Positions 15,353-25,134 are shown, counted from the first letter of the stretch. The stretch: DNA of 64,000 nt from Oscillospiraceae bacterium NTUH-002-81 (GCA_032620915.1 CP136052.1:2341001-2405000), one strand, 5' to 3'. Notes: a model not told the origin generated them from the letters alone. Program-made: numbers and translations.

Positions 15353-16939
15353 TTATTTCTCCACTTCCATGTACTGAGACAAATATTCTCTTAGTTCATC
15401 ATCACATACGTACAAATATGTTCCCTTGATTCCGCGTGTCATCAGGACATAATAAACATTGGTTATGTACTCTAATAGTTCTTCGTAATTAGCTGTACGT
15501 TTACCATTTTTATCAAAATAACATTCTGGGCGTACAATAATCTTCCCAGCAGCTTTATCATACCCAATATCTTTTCCAAGAATGACAAATGCATAATTCA
15601 AATCGTATCCTTGAATAGAATGAATACAGCCAACTTCATCTATAGCTTCTGCGGTATGTACCCACCCTTCAGTACAATGGTTCCACATACGCTTTACATC
15701 TTGGATTTCTATGTCTTTTAACGCCTGGTCATTCTTACTAATCCACGGCCATGCATAACCTGCCAGCATTCTTGATAAACCAACTTCATTCTCTTTCGCA
15801 TACATATCTTTCTCAAATTTTGAAAAATCTGAATAAAGCTTGAAGTCGTATTTTTCAGATACGTATTTGCTACTGCAACTACCCGCAAGCATATCCTTTA
15901 CTTGATCGATATATGCATTTCCGCCTTGCACTCGCATTTGCGTAATCAAGGTGAAATATGCTATCATTCTTCGGTTAAATGAGTCCTCCATCTTCTTATC
16001 AAATCGCTCAAAATCAATACCAGACGGGCCAACGACCTGCATACTGTCATAAAATAAAACCGCTTGCTTTGATTGCATCAAAATCCAGTCAAGTTCATCT
16101 GCTTCTGTTGTTAATCCAAGCTTCTCACAATTTGCTTTAAATGTTCCCATGTAAGAAATGTTTTTATATTGATGCAGTCTATGTGCCTCATCTACTAACA
16201 AAATGTCATATTTCTTCTTGGTAACATCTGAGGGCGAAAGGACCTGCGATGGAGACAAGCCATATATACTTCTAAAAATGATCTTCATCGTCTTACGTAG
16301 AGATGTCTGAGGTACAACAAAACCTATCTGCTTTCCTGCATATTCTTCACTATCAGCCAGATATTTCATCAAATATACTGCAACGATAGTTTTTCCGCTT
16401 CCAGGCATTCCATTGACAACTACTTTATCAACAGTACCTTCTTTAAGCTTTTGCACAATGTCCTCGACTGCTTGTCTCTGACTATCATTGAGTTCTTTGT
16501 ACGGCGAATACTTAAACAAATCAGAGTTCTCAATTTCCTCGATGGAATGCTTTACCAGCTTCTCTCTTTGAAGCTTTCTCCAAAGGGTTGCAAATTTCTC
16601 GTCGTATTCCTGCTTTTGATAATATTGCTTATCCGCAATACCTTTATTTTTATTAGTCACTTCATAAAGCTCATCCGCAGCGATATACTGAATCAACTTC
16701 GACTCATAATCAAATGTAACCGACTGATTAAAAAGCTTTGAGTAAATGAAATGCACCTTGTCAAAAATACGCTTCTCTTCTATAGAGGAATGCTGCGTCA
16801 TTCGGGTTTTCACATGGCTAGACTCTCCAATATACGCTTGGCGACCATTCTCAAGAATATAAAGCATTGGCCAATTGTCCAAATACTCTTCATCACTATA
16901 TTTATTATTTTTAAAATCACCCTCAATAATTTTAAACAT
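15353..16939 (-). CDS. GIY-YIG nuclease fused to DUF2075 (Schlafen-3-type) helicase
   Basis: Residues about 24-90 form a GIY-YIG domain (PMLYILENGRQAYIGES). A helicase of the DUF2075 family follows, with Walker A GMPGSGKT at 177-184, Walker B ILLVDEAH around 250 and late motifs HSIQGYDLNYAFV and VLMTRGIKG. The 528 residues look complete. It is preceded 3 bases upstream by a small HTH protein and followed by MazG and a recombinase. A nuclease-helicase with an NTP-cleaving enzyme on a mobile element suggests a defence role; that is inference. Confidence 0.88.
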   Translation of the reverse strand: MFKIIEGDFKNNKYSDEEYLDNWPMLYILENGRQAYIGESSHVKTRMTQHSSIEEKRIFDKVHFIYSKLFNQSVTFDYESKLIQYIAADELYEVTNKNKGIADKQYYQKQEYDEKFATLWRKLQREKLVKHSIEEIENSDLFKYSPYKELNDSQRQAVEDIVQKLKEGTVDKVVVNGMPGSGKTIVAVYLMKYLADSEEYAGKQIGFVVPQTSLRKTMKIIFRSIYGLSPSQVLSPSDVTKKKYDILLVDEAHRLHQYKNISYMGTFKANCEKLGLTTEADELDWILMQSKQAVLFYDSMQVVGPSGIDFERFDKKMEDSFNRRMIAYFTLITQMRVQGGNAYIDQVKDMLAGSCSSKYVSEKYDFKLYSDFSKFEKDMYAKENEVGLSRMLAGYAWPWISKNDQALKDIEIQDVKRMWNHCTEGWVHTAEAIDEVGCIHSIQGYDLNYAFVILGKDIGYDKAAGKIIVRPECYFDKNGKRTANYEELLEYITNVYYVLMTRGIKGTYLYVCDDELREYLSQYMEVEK

Positions 16940-16941
16940 AA

Positions 16942-17115
16942 TTAATCCTTCTTTGCTTTACGTGGATCCTGAGGCTTTACAGCATCAGATGGTAAAAACC
17001 ATCTATTTCCAACTAATTCAGCTCCTGGAACACGGCCTTCTTTACATAAAATAGCTACACGTCTTTGGCTTATTCCCCATTCCTTCGCTTTTTCAGATGA
17101 TGGTACAAAATTCAT
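16942..17115 (-). CDS. Small helix-turn-helix (AlpA/MerR-like) DNA-binding protein
   Basis: The ATG at 17115 lies 7 bases after GGAGG. The 57-residue product (SEKAKEWGISQRRVAILCK, then GRVPGAELVGNRWFLP) is a minimal winged-helix domain with the wing in GRVPGAE...RWFLP. It heads the HTH-helicase-MazG-recombinase operon and is the likely local regulator; direct repeats lie at its promoter. The same small domain is fused to the N-terminus of the ATPase at 21847-23713. Confidence 0.8.
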   Translation of the reverse strand: MNFVPSSEKAKEWGISQRRVAILCKEGRVPGAELVGNRWFLPSDAVKPQDPRKAKKD

Positions 17116-17154
17116 ATGTATCCTCCATAATAAATACGACACTACATCACTTTT

Positions 17155-17213
17155 AGTATATTCCTAACCGCGAATAGTTTCAATTAATTTTTATTCTGTT
17201 TGGCGAATAGTTT
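17155..17213 (-). promoter_or_regulatory. Promoter and direct-repeat operator of the helicase-MazG operon
   Basis: On the minus strand TTGAAA (17178-17183), a 17-base spacer and TATACT (17155-17160) form a near-consensus promoter about 40 bases before the HTH gene. A 10-bp direct repeat, CGAATAGTTT on the plus strand, lies at 17171-17180 (touching the -35 box) and 17204-17213. The two copies are 33 bases apart, about three helical turns, which suits a dimer-bridging or looping regulator. Confidence 0.7.
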
Positions 17214-17697
17214 TCTATATGTTGACAGCATGAACCCGCAACTGTGCTTGAAGGCAATAGAAAAGGCCCCGATTATAGGTAATCCCTCTCAATCAGAGCC
17301 TTCGGTAGAACAGCCTAGCACAGCCGCCCCTGCTGTAAACATATTTATTTAGCTAATGCAATCCACCCCCACCATTCTTCTAATTCAGTTTGAACTAGCA
17401 TAAATATTGTGACTGGTCACTTATCCAATATTACTAGTATGGGTTCTATCAATTTCACATAAAAATAACTGTGGAAAATCCAAAGACTTTCCACAGTTTT
17501 GTGTTTAGAACCGAACCTCCACACGCAGTTTCCTGCAGGTTTTCTACAATGCAACTGTTAAGAAATCATGCTTTCTGATGTTATTCACGTTAAACAAAAA
17601 CTGATAACAAATAACGAATAACAAATATACCTTAACAATGAACACGAACCTCCTGGATCAACTATCAATCTCATGAAGCCTTGTACGGATATTTCAT
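17214..17697. other. Non-coding region with one strong hairpin
   Basis: I see no gene here. AACTGTGGAAA (17467-17477) pairs perfectly with TTTCCACAGTT (17488-17498) and is followed by TTGTGTTT, a plausible terminator. A weaker stem lies around 17255-17302 (AAGGCCCCGATT with AATCAGAGCCTT). Confidence 0.5.
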
Positions 17698-18213
17698 TTA
17701 GATGTCTACTTCAAACTGTACCGTTTGATTATATTTATCAAGTGCCATTTGCATTTCCATAATCGACTTAGACACAAGTTCATACTCGTTTTTAACTAGT
17801 TCCAAATCGTAATTAATGTATCTATACTCAGGAACCGAATTACGGGACATATAAGAACGTTGTTCTTCTCTGGATTTAGGCAATCGTTTACGCATTACGT
17901 CTAATACCGTTTTTCTTCTATTCAGCTGTGCCATCTTAATAAGAATGCTATCTATACTCATTGTTACATCACCTACTAGAACCTTTGCGTTTGCATTAGT
18001 TACATTAAGTTCATGCTTTATAATAGCAATCTTCTCATCTAGCGCAGCAATTGTCGTTGCGACCTCGACATAATCATAATCAGGAACAACTGGCTCCTCA
18101 TTAATTGCCGCAACATATGTGCAGGCCTCTTCCTCCTTGTTCAGCCAGAAAGCCTTATCCTCTTCCAAACTCTTAAGCATTTTATTTGCATATGCTGATG
18201 TCATTGTTTGCAT
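17698..18213 (-). CDS. Hypothetical helical protein (DIP1984/septicolysin-like layout)
   Basis: The ATG at 18213 is 7 bases after AGGAG. The 171-residue product is helical, with an ALDEKIAIIKHELNVTNANA motif, then LVGDVTMSIDSILIKMAQLN and a C-terminal KSIMEMQMALDKYNQTVQFE helix. The order (helix, N-rich turn, helix hairpin, C-terminal 'Q-x-N-x-T' end) is like DIP1984 family proteins. The gene at 20784 has the same layout. Each follows an XRE gene, so these may be two versions of one regulator/effector pair. Confidence 0.45.
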   Translation of the reverse strand: MQTMTSAYANKMLKSLEEDKAFWLNKEEEACTYVAAINEEPVVPDYDYVEVATTIAALDEKIAIIKHELNVTNANAKVLVGDVTMSIDSILIKMAQLNRRKTVLDVMRKRLPKSREEQRSYMSRNSVPEYRYINYDLELVKNEYELVSKSIMEMQMALDKYNQTVQFEVDI

Positions 18214-18284
18214 ATCTTTTCTCCTCTCTACTTTTCCTGATTTCTCCTGTTCTGATATCAGCATAAAGCCTTCCGCTAAGTTTG

Positions 18285-18563
18285 TCACTGTACTAATAGT
18301 TTAAAGGAAAATCCCCATAAACGAACAATATCCCCGTCAATGACGAGGATATCTTCTATGCTGGTGTGCAGTAATCTGCTTAAGATTACAAAATTGTCTA
18401 AGCTCGGTAATGATCTACCTGAAATCCATTTGTAGACTGCTTGTGGATTTTCAAATCCCATAGCATTCTGCACGTCTTTCACGGTATAACCGTTTTCCAC
18501 GAGCAGTTTCTTAATCTGTCTTCCTGTTTCTTTTTGCAGGACCTGCAAATACATTGGTTCCAT
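18285..18563 (-). CDS. XRE-type helix-turn-helix regulator
   Basis: From the ATG at 18563, 9 bases after GGAGG, this 92-residue protein has an HTH of the phage/toxin-regulator type: TGRQIKKLLVENGYTVKDVQ, then MGFENPQAVYKWISGRSLPS and FVILSRLLHTSIEDIL. It is 71 bases from the next gene. The frame-broken XRE gene at 21493 is its homologue, and each is followed by a DIP1984-like gene. Confidence 0.85.
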   Translation of the reverse strand: MEPMYLQVLQKETGRQIKKLLVENGYTVKDVQNAMGFENPQAVYKWISGRSLPSLDNFVILSRLLHTSIEDILVIDGDIVRLWGFSFKLLVQ

Positions 18564-18681
18564 CTCTTTGTACCTCCGTAATTTTCTTCCATCCCGAATC
18601 ACAAGTTTACCTGTAGATGATTAGTATAACGGATTCTATTACTAATTGCATTAAACTTTTGGTTTAAGATTTACTAATAAC

Positions 18682-19345
18682 TCAATCCCACAGGTCATAG
18701 AAATATTGTTTAAGCATATCTATAGCTTCATCCTTACACTTTCTTCTATATTCTTCCAAACGCTTTTCTTCTTCGCGATATTTATCGGAAATCTCTTTAT
18801 ACTCAGGCAACTCATCCATAAAATGAATTGTTCCTCCGCCACTGCGCTTTCTATTTTCCTCTAATTCTTTCTCAGTTTGAAGTTTATTTCCAAATAATCC
18901 AAATCGTTCCGTAAATTCATCCATTGCTTTGGAATGCGCTTCATCAAATGGATTCTTTTTGTGAGCATGTATCTTTCTCCGCTTCTCGCCATAAAAATAT
19001 CATTTTGTCTAGAATGCAATTCCACTCCTCATGGCAGGTATCATTTACAAGAATTCCATTTTCATTGTTATAGTTTTCTCCCAAATATCCTGGTGAACCC
19101 GTTCTTGTATCTTTCAGTGTTTGCAGCATATCCGGAATAAGCGTCTGAAGAAAAGAAAACATCTCCCAAACATCACAATCACAATAGCCCCTTGTAATAC
19201 GCTGTTTACTCCACTTTACGCATTTAAAAAAATGTTTTATTTTTGCCAAGATTTTGCTTTTCTTTCCGAGACCTGACATAGCAAAATCATATTTATTCCA
19301 TATATTCATTGGGTCTCTTACTTCATAGCTTTTGCTTCTTCTCAT
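18682..19345 (-). CDS. Hypothetical protein (frame broken by one extra A)
   Basis: The first part (MRRSKSYEVRDPMNIWNKYD, then RGYCDCDVWEMFSFLQTLIP and DTCHEEWNCILDKM) stops at SQKESI. Removing one A from the A5 run at 18956-18960 gives SQKNPFDEAHSKAMDEFTER and continues to the C-terminus YFYDLWD, for 220 residues and an exact codon count. I recall no named domain; it looks like a phage-associated conserved protein. The CDCDVW and acidic C-terminal parts are the recognisable features. Confidence 0.65.
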
Positions 19346-19375
19346 TCCAATCCATCACTTTCTATTTTTCAAAGC

Positions 19376-20098
19376 TTATTGATAATCTAGTTTTCTATGT
19401 AGAAACTCCTCTATATCCTCAAACATTATCTGAACCTTATCTCTTACCCTTGATGTATGATAATGCCCAGCATACCACCATTTGTAATCCAGCTTCTTTT
19501 CAATCTCTCCGAGCCACAGCTCTGTTGATTCATCCACTGTACTCTGATCAATCATTGAAAGAAACAAATCCACCGGTCGATAATCATACGGAACAGTATG
19601 TGATAGGACCACATCAACATTCCAGTCATTATTACTAAGTTGCTTTTCTACATACGCTTTTATCTCATCTGACGGTTGCTCATCTTCAAACCAATTGTAG
19701 CCTTTGCTTAACCTATAAAATTTATCAACACTATATGCCCCACCAATTACAATTGTTTTCATGCCCGCTATATCATATATTTCTCCATCCTTTGCAAAGA
19801 GAATATTGGGATATGCTTCTTCAACCCATACTTTTCCGCCATTCCACTCCTGCAGCTTGTATTCTACAATAGTTGTTGGTCTTCGCTCATGATTTCCATG
19901 AATACAGAATAACGTAATCGGTAGACTTGCTACTTTTTCTTTGTTCCTTCTGTCCCTGGAATCTCCATAATAATTTAGGCCCACATCACCTAATATAATC
20001 ATGATATCTTCTTGGGAAGTCTCCATTCTTTCACAGAATCGAACTATGCGGTTCATATCACCATGAGTATCTCCTGTTATGTAAATCATAGCTTTCAC
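19376..20098 (-). CDS. Metallophosphoesterase (calcineurin-like)
   Basis: All metal-binding motifs are present in order: GDTHGD, GDVGLNYY, GNHE, SHT and GHYHTS. The 240-residue length fits a single-domain phosphoesterase that acts on phosphomono- or diesters; the substrate is unknown. It overlaps the 60-residue gene upstream by 4 bases (ATGA), so the two are translationally coupled. Small phosphoesterases of this kind are frequent on phages and islands. Confidence 0.9.
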   Translation of the reverse strand: MKAMIYITGDTHGDMNRIVRFCERMETSQEDIMIILGDVGLNYYGDSRDRRNKEKVASLPITLFCIHGNHERRPTTIVEYKLQEWNGGKVWVEEAYPNILFAKDGEIYDIAGMKTIVIGGAYSVDKFYRLSKGYNWFEDEQPSDEIKAYVEKQLSNNDWNVDVVLSHTVPYDYRPVDLFLSMIDQSTVDESTELWLGEIEKKLDYKWWYAGHYHTSRVRDKVQIMFEDIEEFLHRKLDYQ

Positions 20099-20277
20099 CT
20101 TCTATTCTTCTCCCAATCTTGAATTCTCTCTAGCATAATGTCATCCTCCACATAGAACAATTGATTTTCTGGCACAATGTTACAAACCAACTGTCCAAAT
20201 CTTAAATCCGGATATTTTTCCCATAATTTCCTGAATTCATCAAGCATTGGCTCTATTCTACTGATTTCTCTTGCCAT
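20095..20277 (-). CDS. Small hypothetical protein coupled to the phosphoesterase
   Basis: This 60-residue protein (MLDEFRKLWEKYPDLRFGQL, then VCNIVPENQLFYVEDDIM) has no recognised domain. Its stop overlaps the phosphoesterase start, and a hairpin lies just upstream at 20314-20341, which marks the start of a two-gene operon. Confidence 0.7.
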   Translation of the reverse strand: MAREISRIEPMLDEFRKLWEKYPDLRFGQLVCNIVPENQLFYVEDDIMLERIQDWEKNRR

Positions 20278-20313
20278 TTCTTAATTCCTCCCTAAATCAT
20301 CCCTAACTTAAAA

Positions 20314-20341
20314 TGGAGCCATAGCTTACGCCATGACTCCA
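20314..20341 (-). terminator. Terminator-like hairpin
   Basis: TGGAGCCATAGC pairs with GCCATGACTCCA across a 4-base loop, with wobble pairs, and on the minus strand is followed by ATTTTAAG. It would end transcription coming from the tRNA and the gene at 20784. Confidence 0.6.
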
Positions 20342-20573
20342 CCATTAAATATTTGCCCACATTGCAGCCATGTGGATATTCCTCAGTCAACTGGCTTAAC
20401 ACTTTAACCATCTTCATGGATTTCAGCATATCTCTATGCCTAAATCAATGTTTTTATTTTACCTAAAACAATTCAATCATTTAAAAGTTTACAATTCACA
20501 ATTAAATGTTCAAATAAGACACAAAACCGTTAAAATTGGAGATGATTATCAGTCATCGCTGTTAAACCAATGT

Positions 20574-20646
20574 TTTCAAAGATAGGATTCGAACCTACAA
20601 CTTCACGATTACAAATCATGTGCGCTACCCATTGCGCTACTTTGTA
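20574..20646 (-). tRNA. tRNA-Thr (anticodon UGU), mobile-element type
   Basis: A full cloverleaf can be drawn on the minus strand: acceptor TACAAAG/CTTTGAA (one mismatch), TA, D stem GCGC/GCGC with loop AATGGGTA, anticodon stem CATGA/TCGTG with loop TTTGTAA (anticodon TGT), a 5-base variable loop and T arm GTAGG-TTCGAAT-CCTAT. No CCA is encoded. It stands alone in an AT-rich accessory region, as phage-borne tRNAs do. The acceptor mismatch leaves some doubt about activity. Confidence 0.75.
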
Positions 20647-20783
20647 TATTGGTAACCCAATTTTCGCTGAATTGGTATACTTATCTTGTAACGTAACCCT
20701 GTTACGGGAAGCCAGATTTAGGATTTTCGCAATGCAGGCAAATACTTTATGCTATTTCAATCAAAGTAGTCGCATTAGACACT

Positions 20784-21410
20784 TTAATCTGAGTATCTAA
20801 TTCCTTTAAAAGTGTATTGTTCTTTTTCCTCCAGGCTCTCTATCTTTTTCTTGATATCAAGCGGATCCACAAGTTCTGTTGTGTTTTCCTTCACATATGC
20901 ATCCACGACTCCAAGAGGCTTATCGTCTTTTGTTTTACTGTCTTTTCCGAGAATGCTAAGGCGCATGCTCTCAGCAGTATTCTGAAGCTGACTGTTCTTA
21001 AGATCACATGTGCGCACACGCTCGTTATACTCATCCTGCATTTTAGACTTAAGGATTCCTTCAAAATCAGCTTCTCCATCGTACGTTCCTAGTCCACGAA
21101 GTCTGCTTCGAAGCGAAATAGCTCCAGCAACTGTGAATTTTCCATATGATGTTGTGATTTCTGTTTCAGCATTGGATGCAACAATAGCTGCATCAATTTT
21201 CTGGAATCGTTCAATCAAATCAACAATCTGCTGATATGCCGACTCCGCTTCTTTCGCATATTCATCCTTGCCAATGCGCTTTGAATATACTTTATCCTCA
21301 TTTGGCTTTATGGTATCCACAAAACTTGCTTTGTCAATTTTATCTGATATCTTCTTTACTAGTAGGTCTCTTTCGTCAAGAGCCTGTGTTACTAACATCT
21401 TTTCACTCAT
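20784..21410 (-). CDS. Hypothetical helical protein (DIP1984/septicolysin-like layout)
   Basis: The ATG at 21410 follows GGGGGG by 7 bases, giving 208 residues. The pattern is MLVTQALDERDLLVKKISDK, then YQQIVDLIERFQKIDAAIVA with SNAETEIT, then VAGAISLRSRLRGL and a C-terminal helix with DPLDIKKKIESLEEKE. This is the same general layout as the protein at 17698. The upstream neighbour is an XRE regulator. Function unknown; the family link is tentative. Confidence 0.5.
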   Translation of the reverse strand: MSEKMLVTQALDERDLLVKKISDKIDKASFVDTIKPNEDKVYSKRIGKDEYAKEAESAYQQIVDLIERFQKIDAAIVASNAETEITTSYGKFTVAGAISLRSRLRGLGTYDGEADFEGILKSKMQDEYNERVRTCDLKNSQLQNTAESMRLSILGKDSKTKDDKPLGVVDAYVKENTTELVDPLDIKKKIESLEEKEQYTFKGIRYSD

Positions 21411-21492
21411 AAAAAATCCCCCCTTAAAATTATCTCTTAATATAATTCTAAGGGAGGATTCATGTAATGTCATTGAACTTGTAGTTCAAAAA

Positions 21493-21811
21493 TTATGCTG
21501 CATTTAATTCTCTCATTTTCTTATAGTAGGTATAAACTCTTCTCTCCTGATCCGTAAGACATGCATCCATTTGACTTTTTGTTCTTCCAGCATTTCCGCA
21601 AACAATTGAATCCATAGGAACTTGAAGCATTTTTGCTAATTGCATACAGATTATCGACTGTTGGCATACTAACGCCATCCAACCATCGATAAACACTCTG
21701 CACACATCCAAACCCTAAATATTCTTGAATATCTTTTGGTTTTACTCCTCTCATATCCATAATTCTTCGAAGATTAACACCTGTTTCTTTTTTATTAATT
21801 GTTGGAAACAT
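21493..21811 (-). CDS. XRE regulator (frame broken by one extra base)
   Basis: The first frame gives an HTH (VNLRRIMDMRGVKPKDIQEY, then LGFGCVQSVYRWLDGVSMPT and VDNLYA) and then drifts. Removing one A at about 21638-21641 continues as LAKMLQVPMDSIVCGNAG and on to KKMRELNAA, 105 residues, with an exact codon count. The corrected protein aligns along its length with the regulator at 18285. A 17-bp dyad (TTGAAC-N5-GTTCAA, 21473-21489) just downstream could be its operator before the next gene. Confidence 0.75.
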
Positions 21812-21846
21812 ACTATCGCCTCCTTTGCACTAAATTCTTGTTCTAC

Positions 21847-23713
21847 TCAGTTCTTACACATACTTTCTTCCCCCGAAAAAGCAATTCCAAACTTCAAGAT
21901 TTCCGTAATTCCATCCTCTTTCATTTCAGAATCGTATCGCAACTCACCAATTTGCTTTAATGCTTCATTAGACCATTTTTCAAGCTCAACATCGCTTAAT
22001 TTTTTCTTTCCACTTTAATTCCAAAATAATACCAGGATACCTTTTTTCTCTTGGAATTAAAGAAACATCAAATCTGCCATCTCCAGATTCTCGGTTCGAT
22101 TTAATCTTATACTGATTATCCATTAATGCTATTAATCCTAGCATCAAACCATGATAAAATCCTTCAGCTCCACCATCGAAGAAGCTAATTGATTTATCCA
22201 TATATTCCCCAATAGCGCTCTGCAACTTCTTGTAATCATTGGCATAAAGACTTTCTGCAATCTTATTTGCTGTAGTCCTTGTAATTGCTCCAGTTTGCAA
22301 GAAATGTGACAAGATTTCACTCTTATATACAGCTGCAATCTCTCTATTTGGAATTGATACTTCACATAAATATGAACCATCTGCTTGCAGTTCCTTTTTA
22401 GGAGTTTTCAAATAGCCAGCAACCAACAATAAGCTATAAATATTTGCTGGATCCTCCGCAAGCGATCTATACACCACATTTTGATCAATTCTTGCAACTA
22501 CTCTTTCTCCTTGCAAAAGGTCATATAATCTTTCTGTAATATCATCTGTAGCCACTCTTAGTACATCATCAAGGATTTCATTTTTTCCTGTATTTACCCA
22601 ATATGCTTGAGGAAGGCATCCCTTGGAAATATAGTTGATTACAGACCATGGATTATATATTTCTTCGCTACCAAACAAATATCCATCGTACCAGTCTTTA
22701 AGTTCCTCCTCTTTATCTGATACTCCATAGTAACTGAGCATTGCTTTCACTTCAGATTCTGTAAATCCAAAAAAGCTATCGTATTCTTCATCCATTACGG
22801 AGTTCACTGTTAAATTATTTAGACCACTAAAGATACTTTCCTGAGCAATACGCAAAATTCCTGTTAGGAAACCATAGGATAAATTCTTATTATCCTTAAA
22901 TGCTCCTGAAAAGAAATTTCTCATGAATCCAATAATTTCATCGTAGAAATCCTTAGAGTATCCCTCTTGAATCGGAGTATCATATTCATCAATAATGATT
23001 ACTGGAGCCTTATCATAATGTGAAGCAAGCATTTTAGATAGTCTTTCTAGCGAAGAAGTAAGCTCCACTTCATTAGCTGTAGCGCTAATAATCTTTGTAA
23101 AATACTCCTTCTCATATTGTGAGAGCTTATCACTATTTAGTAGCTCTTGATGTCTTCCATACTCTTCTTGAAGTAGTCCCCTTATTTTATCTATTGTTGC
23201 GTCCCAAGTATCAAATTTAACATCCTTAAAAGTTAAGAATATGACTGGATATTTTCCTTGATGTGAACGATACTCTTCTCCACATTGCCAAATATTTTTA
23301 TCGACAAAATACTTACTAGTATTCTTATCTGATATTTCAAAGAACACTCTGAGCATATCCATATTCAAGGTCTTTCCGAATCTCCTTGGTCTCGTAAACA
23401 AAGATACCAATGGCTTTTGATCCAAGAATTCTTTGATTAATAACGTCTTGTCGACATAGTAATATTCTTCTTGCGCACGAACATAGTCAGAGATGCCGAT
23501 TGGTAATGATTTAACTTCTGCTTTCGCAACCATATTTTTCTTGATGTATTTTCCATTAGACACTCTTCCATCCATTGGCTTTGGAGAGTCGTCTGGAATT
23601 AACCAATATCCTTTTTCTTTTATTGCACCCTGTATTCTTCCTTTTTTGCACATATCATTTACGGAACGTGGAGAAACATTCCACTCTAAAGCCTTTTCTT
23701 TACAAGTTTTCAT
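21847..23713 (-). CDS. AAA-ATPase-like / PD-(D/E)XK (DUF1703) protein with N-terminal HTH (one extra A near the end)
   Basis: The N-terminus is a small HTH (KALEWNVSPRSVNDMCKKGR, then GYWLIP). An AAA-ATPase-like module follows, with FTRPRRFGKTLNMDML as P-loop equivalent and VIIIDEYDTPIQ as Walker B. The C-terminal DUF1703 nuclease-like domain has GDGRFDVSL and GIILELKWK. The frame ends early, but removing one A from A6 at 22000-22005 continues to ALKQIGELRYDSEM and FGIAFSG, the normal family end (621 residues). Function in Firmicutes and Bacteroidetes is unknown. Confidence 0.85.
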
Positions 23714-23980
23714 ATATATATCAGCTCCTGTCATTCGCAATATTATTCCTCATCTTACACAAATTATACCTCAGTAAAACGTAAAAAGTCAAATCAATTC
23801 GATATTTTGCGTTTAATTATTGCGTTTGCTTAATGTTTTGCGTCTTGTATTTTTCGGCACTTTTATTTTGGTTTTTTCAGTCCACAAACTTGTTTGTAGC
23901 ATATTACTCAGACAAGTTTAACTCCACTGAAAAAGGACCAGCCCAGCTGATCCTCTCCCTCTATCTCCAATCTGGTTCTA

Positions 23981-25010
23981 TTATCTCATACACATCTCTG
24001 CATCTGTCGGCAGTGGCATCAGCGGTGCGGACGGCAGGGTCTGATACCAATAAGCAACACTGGTGTAATCATCGTAACGCGGTCCGGTCCAGCCCATGTT
24101 GTCGAGTGTCATACGAAACTTATTCTCAAAACGGATCGGGTCTGCAATATGGAAATGATACAGCAGGAATCTCTGCTGTCCGTTATAGAATTCCCGGTTG
24201 TCTCCATAGATTGCATACATGCCGGTATATAAGCCGCTGAAGGTCTGATAGCTCTTGATGATGATGTCATTTCCAAATCCATAGGAACCGCCGAAGTAGT
24301 CTTCAGTTCCGGTATAGTGGATAGACGGATACGGATCATCGTCCAGATACATGCGGGCTTCGCCTTCTACCCAACAGGTATTGTTGCCATTCATACCAGT
24401 TGCCAGAGTCACACCAACAAATTGTCCCCTACCTTCGATTCCGTCAACGATTGTGTAGGTACGACCCTTCTGAACCGGGTGCTCTTGGCGATAGGTGGCA
24501 TGGAAATAACCAGCCTCCGCCGGAATCTCCTGATAAGCTCCGGTGATAATATAATAGAGATTTTCATCCTTGTCACCACGGTTTTCCATCGTGATCCGAG
24601 CTCTCTTATGGAACGGCATCTCAAAATAGCTGTTATAGCCGCGACCAGGAGCTACCAGCATCATGGCAGAATTCAACACCGGATATTTGCCATCCCTGTC
24701 CACGAAATTTTCATCATAGGCACATCCGAAGAATGCAGAGAGCGGAGCTTCCACAGACGGATATTCCTGATCATCCCAATACATACGGATGATAAAATGG
24801 TGCCCTAAATATCCGGTAAACCACATATGCTGGATCACACCCGGTCCTGCAGCATCTACCAGAGTTACGGTTTCCCCCTGCAGGAATCGTCACGGTCGGA
24901 CGAAGCTTGGTGCAGTCACCGCCCTGGGAACCACCTGCGCGTACACCGGTTGGATTCTCTGCGGAAAATGCAAACGTTTTGGAGTTCTGGATCATACAAT
25001 AGTTGTTCAT
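23981..25010 (-). CDS. DUF2961 family glycosidase (GH172 type), one extra G
   Basis: The gene starts at the ATG at 25010 after AGAGGAG. The N-terminal 60 residues (FSAENPTGVRAGGSQGG) and the remainder (MWFTGYLGHHFIIRMYWDDQ, then VEAPLSAFFG and HYTGTEDYFGGSYGFG) are in different frames. Removing one G from the G5 run at 24874-24878 joins them through IPAGETVTLVDAAGPGVIQH, giving 342 residues. DUF2961/GH172 enzymes include fructose- and arabinose-cleaving glycosidases; the E-D pair in TGTEDYF fits the active-site region. The substrate is unknown. Confidence 0.82.
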
Positions 25011-25134
25011 ATTCTTCTCCTCTCTGATCAAACCTGGATCATCTGAAATTATTGCTTACTACGCTATCGCGTTTCTCTATTCACTATAAATTCACTATAA
25101 CATTTATCTCCCATGAAGTGACGGAATTACAGAA

